Of a stretch of 64,000 nt of DNA, positions 9,032 through 17,921 are shown piece by piece (positions within the stretch are counted from its first letter, which is position 1; every line of letters starts with the position of its first letter). A program made the position numbers and the translations under genes. Source of the stretch: Candidatus Izimoplasma sp. HR2 (GTDB lineage Bacteria > Bacillota_I > Bacilli_A > Izemoplasmatales > Izemoplasmataceae); NCBI GenBank assembly GCA_000753575.1, contig JRFF01000011.1, positions 1-64,000 on the forward strand, written 5' to 3'. Under the pieces are notes generated by a model that ran no database searches, was not told where the DNA came from, and saw only the letters and a list, made by a program, of their open reading frames with translations.

Positions 9032-9181
9032 ATCTTCACCTCTTATAGTATGTATTTTACTTAATAATTATATCATTTATAATATAATAAATCACTATAA
9101 AGTGCTATATAAAAATTAATATGTTATTAAGTATTTATAATCTATTCATTTATGATACAATTAATACATAGGAGTGATATC

Positions 9182-10162
9182 ATGTTCGAAAAATTAGAGA
9201 AATTATTGTTAAAAGAGTACAACTATACTTTAGATACTTATAAAGTTTGCCATGAAGATATTAAAAAAAGTAAAATAATTTTACCTTCATTAGGTTTATT
9301 TGTAGTTGTAGCAATATTGTATTTCGCGTTTAGTCTGTTTGATTTTATTATTTTAGGGTTTGCTTTCTTCATTTTGGTTTTAATTCCACTTGCACTAAAA
9401 AAAGGTGAAAGATATGATGTTGTTTTGATAACACCTGAAATGTTAATTCAACAAGTAACTAAAAATGAAGTAGTTGCTATAGCTTTTGATAATATTAAGA
9501 AATTTGGAACTGATAAAACTGGCGTTGTTATTAAAGATAATAAAAAGTCTATTTCATTAGATCCCGCAGTATTAGCAGATGATATTTTAATTATAATTGA
9601 AATATTAGAAGCAAAAGGGAAAACATTTGATAAAACTAAGGATTATATGATTAGACCAATAGAAATTTATATTAAAGATAATGAAATATCTATTAAAGAT
9701 ATTGAAATAGAAGAAACAACAACTGAAAAGTTAGTTGCACAGAATTATAAAGACTATGCAATGCTAACACCAGGATTTATTAAAGATATTATTTTAATGA
9801 ACTCTGTAGTTGAGGATTCACATAAAGAAGGTAATAATTTATTTATTAAGTTAAGTAGATTTGAAGTAAATCCTGGACATCCTGAAAATACGAAATTTGA
9901 GTCTCAAATTGCTAATGATTGTATAATGATTTTTGAAGATGTAATTATTGATAGCATTACTAAAAAAGCAGCTAGAGGAAAAGATGAAGAAATTATTGAG
10001 CCTTCTATTGATAATTTAACTGCTCAAATAGAAAAAGCTGTAATATCTGACTGGAAATATTTAAATGGAACTATTGAATTACAGTTTTCAGTAGGTATAA
10101 ATATTGTAAGAACTTCATTTGATTATAAAGAAGTAGTAATTGGTTGGAATGAATTTAATTAA
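9182..10162 (+). CDS. hypothetical protein with two membrane segments
   Basis: I do not recognise this 326-residue protein. It has a charged N-terminus, two closely spaced hydrophobic segments at about residues 34-54 and 55-73, then a long soluble part of about 250 residues rich in Lys, Glu and Ile that reads like repeated beta-strand segments. The frame opens at 9152, but AGGAGTGAT before the ATG at 9182 decides the start. It stands alone between the aromatic aminotransferase (divergent) and an MFS gene that has its own leader, and it ends in a clear terminator. The topology suggests a cytoplasmic or extracellular domain anchored by a hairpin; function unknown. Confidence 0.7.
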   Translation: MFEKLEKLLLKEYNYTLDTYKVCHEDIKKSKIILPSLGLFVVVAILYFAFSLFDFIILGFAFFILVLIPLALKKGERYDVVLITPEMLIQQVTKNEVVAIAFDNIKKFGTDKTGVVIKDNKKSISLDPAVLADDILIIIEILEAKGKTFDKTKDYMIRPIEIYIKDNEISIKDIEIEETTTEKLVAQNYKDYAMLTPGFIKDIILMNSVVEDSHKEGNNLFIKLSRFEVNPGHPENTKFESQIANDCIMIFEDVIIDSITKKAARGKDEEIIEPSIDNLTAQIEKAVISDWKYLNGTIELQFSVGINIVRTSFDYKEVVIGWNEFN

Positions 10163-10187
10163 ACAGCATATTTGTGCTGTTTTTTTT
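10162..10187 (+). terminator. rho-independent terminator
   Basis: AACAGCA-TATTTG-TGCTGTT is followed by eight or more T residues, immediately after the stop codon of the membrane protein gene. Confidence 0.88.
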
Positions 10188-10254
10188 AATGAATATATAT
10201 GATTGTTGACTATATAAGTTGATAAAAGTATAATTAGATTTAGAGGTATAAATT

Positions 10255-11493
10255 ATGGATGAAGTGAGAAAAATAAAAAAGCAAGTATTAAAGTTTAGCT
10301 TTTACGGGTTTCTTAAGAACCTTCGTTTTTTTGATCCTTACTTATATTTATATTTTATTCAATCTGGTCTAGAATTTGCACAAATTGGATTACTATTAAC
10401 AGTAAGAGAAGTAATTATATATGTATTTGAAGTTCCCTCAGGAGTTCTTGCTGATAGGTTTGGTAAAAAGACTGAGTTAATTCTAAGTTTTGCTTTCTAC
10501 ATAGTTTCATTTATTTTATTCTATCTTGGAGATGGGTTCTATGATTACGTAATAGCAATGGTTTTCTTCGGATTTGGGGAAGCATTTAGATCAGGAACAC
10601 ATAAAGCTATGATTATGGCATATCTTGATAAGAAAGACATAAAAGATTCTAAGAGCAAAGTATATGGTAAAACTAGATCATTTTCATTAATTGGATCTAC
10701 AGTATCAAGTTTGATTTCTATTATTTTTATTATTACGTTACCGAGTTTATCTTGGTTATTCATTATTGCAATAGTCCCTTATATATTAGATATGATTTTA
10801 ATTTTAACATATCCTAAATTCCTTAACGAAAGAATTGATAGTAGATTTGTATTTAAAGATTTCCTAAAGGAAAACGTGAATGCAGTAAAATATGTATTTA
10901 GTACAAGAAATATTAGAAGTTTATTAATTGGATCAGCAAGCTATAATGCAGGATTTAAATCGATAAAGGATTATATACAACCAGTAATAGTTTCAATTAC
11001 TTTAAGCGTTGTTATATTCACAAGGTTTAGTGCTGAAGATAATACAAATATGTATTTAGGATTTATATACGCTGTGATTTATTTGATAAGTGCTTATGCA
11101 ACATTTAATTCACATAAATTAGTAAAATATGTTTCAAGAGAAAAAATAATTAGCTCAATGTGGATACTAAGTGGATTATCACTTATGATTCTAGGATTCT
11201 ATATAGATTATTTAGTTGCAGTATTGATAGTATTCTTACTACTTTATGTATATTTAAATATAAGAAAACCTTTAATGATTGAGAAAATTGGAGATGCAGT
11301 AGATAAAGAAAAAAGAGCTTCTGTATTATCAATAGAAAGTCAATTTACTTCATTACTAATTGCTATGTTTGCACCAGTACTGGGGTTAATTGCTGATAAC
11401 TACTCTATTGAATTAATGTTAACTTTAGTAGGTATTACAATGTCATTAATCTTCATTTTTAGTTTAAGATATAAACAAAAAGTAAGTGAGTAA
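10255..11493 (+). CDS. MFS-family permease
   Basis: A 412-residue integral membrane protein with about twelve hydrophobic segments. It carries the MFS motif A-like loop LADRFGKK between helices 2 and 3 at about residues 65-72, preceded by FEVPSGV, a feature of a bacterial MFS subgroup often annotated as drug or unknown-solute efflux. The substrate cannot be inferred. The start ATG has AGAGGT upstream. No neighbour suggests a pathway. A very small basic protein follows 53 nt later and could be co-transcribed, as no terminator lies between. Confidence 0.85.
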   Translation: MDEVRKIKKQVLKFSFYGFLKNLRFFDPYLYLYFIQSGLEFAQIGLLLTVREVIIYVFEVPSGVLADRFGKKTELILSFAFYIVSFILFYLGDGFYDYVIAMVFFGFGEAFRSGTHKAMIMAYLDKKDIKDSKSKVYGKTRSFSLIGSTVSSLISIIFIITLPSLSWLFIIAIVPYILDMILILTYPKFLNERIDSRFVFKDFLKENVNAVKYVFSTRNIRSLLIGSASYNAGFKSIKDYIQPVIVSITLSVVIFTRFSAEDNTNMYLGFIYAVIYLISAYATFNSHKLVKYVSREKIISSMWILSGLSLMILGFYIDYLVAVLIVFLLLYVYLNIRKPLMIEKIGDAVDKEKRASVLSIESQFTSLLIAMFAPVLGLIADNYSIELMLTLVGITMSLIFIFSLRYKQKVSE

Positions 11494-11546
11494 TATTTAC
11501 ATTATGGGTTAAGTAGATTATAATAATGAAAAGAGAGAGGTGCTTT

Positions 11547-11801
11547 ATGGAAAATAAAGAGAGAGAGAGATTCTCACACAAAGATGAATTTGGTAAAAAG
11601 AGAAAAGATCATAGAAACTACCGAGAGGACCACCAACATAGAAGTAGTAAAAGAGGATATGGATCAAAAATTATTGAAACAAAACTTTTTACTAGTAAAG
11701 AAGAATTAGTTGAATATGTAAATGTAAAAGGTCAAGGAAGTGTAACAATCGAGATTTATAAAATTGAAGATGGACTATACAAGTTAGTAATTAAAGAATA
11801 A
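11547..11801 (+). CDS. small charged hypothetical protein
   Basis: An 84-residue protein with two parts. Residues 1-40 are extremely charged (Lys/Arg/His/Asp/Glu, many in clusters such as KKRKDHRNYRED). Residues 41-84 look like a small alpha/beta domain (SKIIETKLFTSKEELVEYVN then a beta hairpin). GAGAGGTGC selects the ATG at 11547; an earlier in-frame ATG at 11526 lacks a proper site. The basic disordered tail could bind nucleic acid, but I recognise no family. It is followed by a strong terminator. Confidence 0.7.
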   Translation: MENKERERFSHKDEFGKKRKDHRNYREDHQHRSSKRGYGSKIIETKLFTSKEELVEYVNVKGQGSVTIEIYKIEDGLYKLVIKE

Positions 11802-11803
11802 AA

Positions 11804-11830
11804 AAAAGGAACTTTGTAAGTTCCTTTTTA
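11804..11830. terminator. bidirectional terminator
   Basis: AAGGAACTT-TGT-AAGTTCCTT has an A-run before and a T-run after it. It is shared by the small protein gene and the converging pckA. Confidence 0.88.
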
Positions 11831-11834
11831 ATTA

Positions 11835-13463
11835 CTATTTAATTCTATTAATTATTTCAGAAATACTTCTTCCTGCTTCGACTGGCAAGATGTCATGACC
11901 GTAAAGTTTATTAATGTAGTCAACTCTTGTATTTAGTCTTCTTAGGAATGTCTTTTTATATTTAGCATTATTGAAATCAGGATTAAATCCTTCCATATCT
12001 ACATATTCAATTTCACTCACATTTTCTAATTGTTTAAATACTATTTCTTTTGCCACTATCTTTTCAATTAATCCCAAAGTAATTTTAGGAGTAACTTTTT
12101 TATTCATGAAGAATCCAGTATTTAAAACATAGCAATCAACACCAGTGTTCTCAAATAGATCCTTGAATTTATTATAATCATTTCTTAATGGATATAATCT
12201 AAATGGGTTAGCATATGGTTCAATAATAAGTTCATTTGAATTAACCCCATGTTCAGCACTTGATCTTTTTGTAGCAAGAGTTGCTCCTAAAGTGCTTCCC
12301 AAAATACTTGAATTGATTTTTAATATTGGAGGTAATGTATCATCTTTCATAATCCAAAATATCGCATCTATTTTATTATTGAATTTAAATGCTCTTTGTT
12401 TAGTCCAAAACTTAGATTTAAGAGCTCTACCATTCCCATTTCTAACATCTTCAGTAACAGGAACGAGTTTCTGATTATTATCATAAGTAGCTCCAACGTT
12501 TTGCATAGTTAACAAGTACTTATTCTCTTCACTATCAGATGGATAGTCTTGAACCTTGTCAAAGTATGATGGTTCTAAAGAGATACTAGATCCATCTAAA
12601 TTAGAAATAATGAATGCATCATCGTGTAATACTGTAACATCGTATTTACCTCCGTGTTTTGAATGAGTAATAGTGCTTTTTCCACTACCACTAAGTCCAA
12701 ATACACCAGCAATAAATGTTTCGTTATTAGGTAAGTTAAATCTTTTTTGTCCACCATGACAAGCAGTATAGTTCATTCTAGAAGCTATACTCCAACTCAT
12801 CGTTAGAGTAGCTTTTTTATGTTCGCCAAAATATCTTAGTCCTAGTAATGCACCACAGTTGTTTTTATGATCAAATATACTAATACCTGATTCATAATCT
12901 TCAATGAATTCATCAGGATCAGAATATAAGAAGATATCGCCTTCAGCTATTTCTTTTGACTTACTATATAATTCATCCATTTGAGCATTCTCATTTTGAA
13001 AGTTAAGCATCCATGAGTACATTGTATTTTCATATCCTTCAGGTATTAAAAGATGAGCTTTAACCATAAAGTCCTCATGTAATCCTACATAAGCTATAGC
13101 ATGATACATCTTTTTATTTCGAGAATTAAAGATAGAATCTCTAAGTATTTTTGAATACTGGTCAACATTATCACTGTTTATTAATCTTCTTACTTTTGCT
13201 TGTCTTCCTGTGATTGTACCATCATTAAATATTAATACTTTTGCATCAGATGGCAGACCTAATTCTTCAGCTCTTAATACTTCAAGATCTGAAACTATTG
13301 TTCCACTTGAGTTCTTAGCTAATTCATATGCTTGAGCAAGAGATGTAATTTTCGTTACATTATTTCTATAAAATGCAGTTTCAATTGTAGTTCTGATTCT
13401 ACTATACAGTTTTGGAGTTTTGGTTCCAATTTCTGACCTTTTTAAATTGCTTTTAGTTGACAT
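11835..13463 (-). CDS. pckA: phosphoenolpyruvate carboxykinase (ATP)
   Basis: A 542-residue ATP-dependent PEPCK. The P-loop GLSGSGKST is at about 256-264, followed by the metal-binding VLHDDAF segment and ending with a normal family C-terminus. It catalyses oxaloacetate plus ATP to PEP plus CO2 plus ADP, or the reverse, ATP-gaining direction in fermenters. It follows ptb by 22 nt in the leftward buk-ptb-pckA unit with an AAAGGAAA site, so it is probably expressed with acyl-phosphate metabolism. Coupling with butyrate-type kinase genes suggests a role in energy metabolism of amino-acid-derived C4 acids; that is inference. Confidence 0.92.
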   Translation of the reverse strand: MSTKSNLKRSEIGTKTPKLYSRIRTTIETAFYRNNVTKITSLAQAYELAKNSSGTIVSDLEVLRAEELGLPSDAKVLIFNDGTITGRQAKVRRLINSDNVDQYSKILRDSIFNSRNKKMYHAIAYVGLHEDFMVKAHLLIPEGYENTMYSWMLNFQNENAQMDELYSKSKEIAEGDIFLYSDPDEFIEDYESGISIFDHKNNCGALLGLRYFGEHKKATLTMSWSIASRMNYTACHGGQKRFNLPNNETFIAGVFGLSGSGKSTITHSKHGGKYDVTVLHDDAFIISNLDGSSISLEPSYFDKVQDYPSDSEENKYLLTMQNVGATYDNNQKLVPVTEDVRNGNGRALKSKFWTKQRAFKFNNKIDAIFWIMKDDTLPPILKINSSILGSTLGATLATKRSSAEHGVNSNELIIEPYANPFRLYPLRNDYNKFKDLFENTGVDCYVLNTGFFMNKKVTPKITLGLIEKIVAKEIVFKQLENVSEIEYVDMEGFNPDFNNAKYKKTFLRRLNTRVDYINKLYGHDILPVEAGRSISEIINRIK

Positions 13464-13485
13464 ATTGTTTTCCTTTCGTTAGTAG

Positions 13486-14388
13486 TTATAAATCAACTAC
13501 TAAAGCTCCAAGAGCTATAGAATGATATTTACTTAATGTTGAATCTGCTCTACTAGTTAGAACTATTGGTTTTTTAGCTCCAGCAATTACACTAGCTCCC
13601 TGAGCATTTCCTAAAAACATCATAGTTTTATAAAAGATATTTCCAGATTCGATTCTAGGCATTAATAATATATCTACTTCACCAGCTATAGGGTCAGTAA
13701 CACCTTTATGAATAGCTGCTTCTTTATTTATAGCATTATCTAGTGCGAATGGACCACCAACAATACAATTCTTAATAATGTTTTCTTTATTCATTTTAAT
13801 TAATTCAGCGGCATCAATAGTAGCTTCCATTTGAGGATTAACTTTTTCTACTGCGCCAATTATTCCAACTTTAGGTTTTTCTATACCAAGTGCATGAGCT
13901 ATTACAACACTATTTTCAATGATTTGTCTTTTTTCATCTAAAGTAGGCTTAATATTCATAGCTCCATCGCTCATAAATAATAATTTTGGATGAGTACTAA
14001 CTTCTAAAACACTCACATGTGAAATTCTATTAGCAGTTCTAAGACCAAATTCTTTATTTAATGCGGCTTTTAAGATAATACTTGTATCTACAAAACCTTT
14101 CATTAAGAAGAAGTCCTTATCAGTATTTACAAGTTTAACTGACTCCAAACAAGCTTCAGATTTATCTAATATATTGATGTATTCATAATTATTAACATTA
14201 ATATTTAATTTAACTAATATTTGTTTAATTAAATTAACGTCTCCAATTAAAATTCCTTTAATTATATTTTCTTTTCTAGCTAGTTCAACAGCCTCTAAAA
14301 CATGTTGATCAGCAGCACAAGCAACAACTAATGTTTTAGTTTCAATTGCTCTCGCTTTTTCTAGTAATTCATTTATTGATTTTATCAT
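13486..14388 (-). CDS. ptb: phosphate butyryltransferase
   Basis: A 300-residue member of the phosphate acetyl/butyryltransferase family, with GAVEKVNPQMEAT, the glycine-rich C-terminal stretch (GNAQGASVIAGAKKP, RADS) and normal length. The reaction is butyryl-CoA (or branched acyl-CoA) plus phosphate to acyl-phosphate plus CoA. The frame opens further upstream, but GGGGTGAT and the ATG at 14388 fit best and leave 10 nt to the buk stop. Pairing with butyrate kinase directly upstream makes butyryl/isobutyryl rather than acetyl the likely substrate. Confidence 0.9.
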   Translation of the reverse strand: MIKSINELLEKARAIETKTLVVACAADQHVLEAVELARKENIIKGILIGDVNLIKQILVKLNINVNNYEYINILDKSEACLESVKLVNTDKDFFLMKGFVDTSIILKAALNKEFGLRTANRISHVSVLEVSTHPKLLFMSDGAMNIKPTLDEKRQIIENSVVIAHALGIEKPKVGIIGAVEKVNPQMEATIDAAELIKMNKENIIKNCIVGGPFALDNAINKEAAIHKGVTDPIAGEVDILLMPRIESGNIFYKTMMFLGNAQGASVIAGAKKPIVLTSRADSTLSKYHSIALGALVVDL

Positions 14389-14398
14389 AGTATCACCC

Positions 14399-15469
14399 CT
14401 ATAAGTATTCTTTATATTTTTCTTCATTATTTAGAACTCTTAGAGCTCCAAAAGCTAATGCTTCCATTTCGTCTTCTCCAGGGAAAATTAATATTTTACT
14501 AATAAAAGAAACTCTTTCTTTAATAAAATCTATTACAAACTGGTCATAGGCAAGTCCACCTGTAATTACAATAGCATCTACATTACCCTTTAAGACAGTA
14601 GAACAAGCACCGATTTCCTTAGCAATTTGATAGCACATAACTTCTAAAATAAACAGTGCATTCTTATCTCCAGCTTTAATCATTTTTTCAATTTCAAAAC
14701 CATCATTTGTTCCAAGATATGCAACTATACCACCGTTACCATAATTTTTTCTTTGCATCTCTTTTAAAGTATATTCTCCACTAAGTGCCATCTTATAAAG
14801 AGGACCATTAGGTATTCCTCCACTACGTTCAGGAGACATTGGTCCATCTCCATCAAGTGCGTTATTAACATCAATCACTCTTCCAAGTTGATGAGCACCA
14901 ACGCTAATTCCACCACCAAGATGGGCTACTATTAGATTAATTTCATTATAATTTTTATTAAGTTTTTTTGCAGCTTTTAAAGCAACTGCTTTTTGATTTA
15001 ATGCATGAAATAAACTCTGTCTTTTTATTTCAGGAAAACCAGTGTATCTAGCTAGGTCATCCATTTCGTCAACAGCAACTGGGTCAACAATAAATGCAGG
15101 CTTATTTATTGAATCAGCTAACTCTTTTGCAAGCACGCATCCTAAGTTAGAAGCATGTTCACCACGTGGAGCTTCTTTCACGTAATCAATCATTGTATCA
15201 TTTACTAAATATGTACCACCTTGTATAGGTTTAAGCATTCCACCTCTACCAACAATAGCATCAAATTCTTGTAAGTTAATATTTGCTTCCTCTAACGTAC
15301 CTAAAATAGCACTTTTTCTAAACTCGTATTGATCAATAATTTTATCGAAAGATGAAATCTTTTCGGTACTGTGTCTTATGCTTTTATTAAATACTTGAAC
15401 TTGATCATCAAAAATCGCAATTTTTGTTGATGTAGAACCAGGATTTATAGCTAATATTTTATGTTTCAT
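14399..15469 (-). CDS. buk: butyrate kinase
   Basis: A 356-residue acetokinase-family enzyme. The ASKHA phosphate motifs NPGSTSTK at about 9-16, HLGGGISVG in the middle and the adenosine motif ITGGLAYD near the C-terminus are present; length matches butyrate rather than acetate kinase (about 400). It makes ATP from butyryl- or branched acyl-phosphate. First gene of the buk-ptb-pckA operon. A consensus cre box lies 60-73 nt upstream of the start, so CcpA-type carbon control is likely. AGGAGGAG precedes the ATG. Confidence 0.92.
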   Translation of the reverse strand: MKHKILAINPGSTSTKIAIFDDQVQVFNKSIRHSTEKISSFDKIIDQYEFRKSAILGTLEEANINLQEFDAIVGRGGMLKPIQGGTYLVNDTMIDYVKEAPRGEHASNLGCVLAKELADSINKPAFIVDPVAVDEMDDLARYTGFPEIKRQSLFHALNQKAVALKAAKKLNKNYNEINLIVAHLGGGISVGAHQLGRVIDVNNALDGDGPMSPERSGGIPNGPLYKMALSGEYTLKEMQRKNYGNGGIVAYLGTNDGFEIEKMIKAGDKNALFILEVMCYQIAKEIGACSTVLKGNVDAIVITGGLAYDQFVIDFIKERVSFISKILIFPGEDEMEALAFGALRVLNNEEKYKEYL

Positions 15470-15528
15470 ATGCTCCTCCTTAGATGGATTATTTTATGTA
15501 TTTGAAAAAACACGAGTACATTATAACA

Positions 15529-15542
15529 TGATAGCGTTTTCA
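15529..15542 (-). promoter_or_regulatory. cre-like catabolite control box upstream of buk
   Basis: On the minus strand the site reads TGAAAACGCTATCA, matching every fixed position of the Bacillus cre consensus TGWAANCGNTNWCA. It lies 60 nt before the buk start. No ccpA gene is in the window. Confidence 0.6.
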
Positions 15543-15754
15543 CTACAACTATAATATTTTCTTTTTTTAACTATTGTATTGAACGGCTTTACTATCATGT
15601 TTAACACGTTTTATAGTAGCTAAATCATGATGTTTTTTTAACTAACATTTTTTCGATAAATATAGATGGCTCATATATGGCCTTTTCATCCTATATATAA
15701 TTATATAATATATAGTTCAAAACATATACTAATATTTAAAAACGGGGGAATATT

Positions 15755-16324
15755 ATGATATATTTAGTAATTGGAATTTTAGGGTTTGTATTATTGTTAA
15801 TGTTCGACTTATGTTCTTTATGCAAAAAGAACCACTTGAAGTACCTTTTTGGTGTTTCGGGATTTTTATTGATTTCAGTAAGTTCAATCTTAATCGTTGT
15901 TGATTTTAGTTCGTATTTAGAAATCAATGGGATCTATAGAATTGCTTCTTTGGTTATAGCATTAATTTCATTTTTACTGTTAATTTACTCAGTATTTATT
16001 GAAGTTGGAAGAAAAACTTATAAACTTAAAAACGAACACGCCCTTGTTACTAACGGTACTTACGCACTTACAAGACATCCAGGTGTTTTATGGATGTTGT
16101 TATTATATGTTTTTGGAGCGATTTTCTTTCAAAATTTACTTGCAATATACGCTGCATTGATTTGGACATTTGCTAACATTGTTTATGTAACAATTCAAGA
16201 GCGTTTTATTTTTAATAAAATATTTGATAATTATGATAAGTATCGTGAGTCTACACCGATGCTTTTACCTAATTATAATAGTATTGGAAAATTTATTACT
16301 ACAACTAACTGGAGGAGAACATGA
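15755..16324 (+). CDS. isoprenylcysteine carboxyl methyltransferase-like membrane methyltransferase
   Basis: A 189-residue protein with about five hydrophobic segments and the C-terminal ICMT/phospholipid-methyltransferase signature: TNGTYALTRHPGVLW, then QERF and a YxxYRE motif before the end. These membrane enzymes use SAM to methylate lipids or prenylated carboxylates. A GGGGGA ribosome site precedes the ATG. The stop overlaps the start of the GH3-like gene (ATGA, 16321-16324), so the two are translationally coupled. This implies a shared pathway, perhaps methylation of a carboxylate or lipid handled by the GH3 enzyme; that is inference. Confidence 0.78.
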   Translation: MIYLVIGILGFVLLLMFDLCSLCKKNHLKYLFGVSGFLLISVSSILIVVDFSSYLEINGIYRIASLVIALISFLLLIYSVFIEVGRKTYKLKNEHALVTNGTYALTRHPGVLWMLLLYVFGAIFFQNLLAIYAALIWTFANIVYVTIQERFIFNKIFDNYDKYRESTPMLLPNYNSIGKFITTTNWRRT

Positions 16325-17898
16325 AAAAATTACGAGAAATGCTATTAGATGAGGATTATGATAAGATTTGGAAGGCCTATTGCGGTTTCTTAGATCTAAC
16401 TCTTGATGAATTTATGGAAATTCAAAAGAGATTACTTTTAGAGCAAATTGATCTATTAAGTAAGTGTAATCTAGGAAAAGAATTGCTTGGAACAGGGAAA
16501 ATCCAAACAATTGAAGATTTTAGAAAAAAAGTTCCTTTAACAAGATATGAAGATTACGCAGATACACTTTTAAATAAGAGAAGTGAAGATTTACCAAGTG
16601 AACCATTACACTGGGTTCAAACAACTTGGAAAGGTGGAGACAAGCCAATTAAGCTAGCTCCATACTCAAAAGTAATGGTAGAAGAACATACAAAAATGTT
16701 CTTATCAAGTTTAATTCTATCTACAAGTAAAAAAAGAGGGCATTTTACTCTTAGAAACTTTGATAAATTCTTGTATGGAATGGCACCTTTACCATATTTA
16801 ACAGGTTTCGCACCATACATTTTAAAACATGAAGTAGATTTTAAGTATTTACCTAGTACTGATCAAGCTGAGAAACTTAGCTTCAAAGAAAGAAACTTAG
16901 TAGGATTTGACCTTGCAGTTAGAAAAGGTGCAGATCTATTTTTTGGGCTCTCTAGTGTTTTAGTTAAAATAGGAGAAGCATTTGAAAGTGGATCAAATAG
17001 TAATAGAAAACTTATTTGGCCATCAAATCCTAAACAAGCTGTTAAAATTTTAAAAGCTGGTTATAAAAAGAAAATTAAGAAAGAAAAATTACTTCCTAAG
17101 GACTTATTCGAATTTAAAGGAATTGTTTGTGGTGGTACAGATTCTGATACATATAAATCCCAGATAGAGCATTACTTTGGGATAACTCCGCTAGAGATAT
17201 TTGGTGGTACGGAGTCAGCAGCTGTAGCGACAGAAACTTGGAGTCGTAATGGACTTACTTTCTTTCCAGATGTTAACTTCTTAGAGTTTATTCCTGAAGA
17301 GGAAATGAAAAAGGAACAAGAGGTTGACAATTATATACCAAAAACGTTATTATTTAATGAGATATTACCAGGTAATATTTACGAACTAGTCATTACAAAA
17401 CTACGTGGGGGAGCTTTTGTAAGATATAGAATCGGTGATATTATGCGTTGTACTGGTCTAGAAAATAGAGAAGATAAAATTGCTTTACCACAAGTAAAAT
17501 ACATTGATCGAGTGAATAATATAATTGACTTATCAGGTTTTACTAGAATTACCAAACAGCTAATTGGAGACTCAATTAAACTATCTGGTTTAACTGTGGG
17601 AGGCTGGACCGCATATAAAGAAATTGGGGAAACTAGCCCATATTTAAATTTATTTATTGAAGGTGAATTTAATTTACCGAAAGAAGATATAAAGAAAATA
17701 ATTAATGATCAAATGAAATTAATGGATACTGATTATAATGATGTCCATGCATTGCTTGGTCATGAACCATTAAAATTAACAATATTTAAGGAAGGAACAT
17801 TTAGTAGATTTAAAGAGCTATACAAAAATGATATAGCTAAAATCAATCCAAATGGGGAAGATGTGCAAAAGTTAATACTATGTAGTGGAACAATTTGA
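16321..17898 (+). CDS. GH3 family acyl-adenylating enzyme
   Basis: A 525-residue member of the GH3 auxin-responsive-promoter family in the ANL adenylate-forming superfamily. The ATP-binding motif FGGTESAAVATE at about 294-305 and the late RYRIGDIMRC segment (equivalent to the conserved RYRxGD) are visible. Plant members conjugate amino acids to acyl acids; substrates of bacterial members are mostly unknown. Coupled by a 4-nt overlap to the ICMT-like methyltransferase. It ends in TGA, which supports the standard code. Likely activates a carboxylic acid as acyl-AMP in the cytoplasm. The identity of the acid and acceptor is unknown. Confidence 0.82.
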   Translation: MKKLREMLLDEDYDKIWKAYCGFLDLTLDEFMEIQKRLLLEQIDLLSKCNLGKELLGTGKIQTIEDFRKKVPLTRYEDYADTLLNKRSEDLPSEPLHWVQTTWKGGDKPIKLAPYSKVMVEEHTKMFLSSLILSTSKKRGHFTLRNFDKFLYGMAPLPYLTGFAPYILKHEVDFKYLPSTDQAEKLSFKERNLVGFDLAVRKGADLFFGLSSVLVKIGEAFESGSNSNRKLIWPSNPKQAVKILKAGYKKKIKKEKLLPKDLFEFKGIVCGGTDSDTYKSQIEHYFGITPLEIFGGTESAAVATETWSRNGLTFFPDVNFLEFIPEEEMKKEQEVDNYIPKTLLFNEILPGNIYELVITKLRGGAFVRYRIGDIMRCTGLENREDKIALPQVKYIDRVNNIIDLSGFTRITKQLIGDSIKLSGLTVGGWTAYKEIGETSPYLNLFIEGEFNLPKEDIKKIINDQMKLMDTDYNDVHALLGHEPLKLTIFKEGTFSRFKELYKNDIAKINPNGEDVQKLILCSGTI

Positions 17899-17921
17899 CA
17901 TAATAAAGAAGAGGTGGCATA

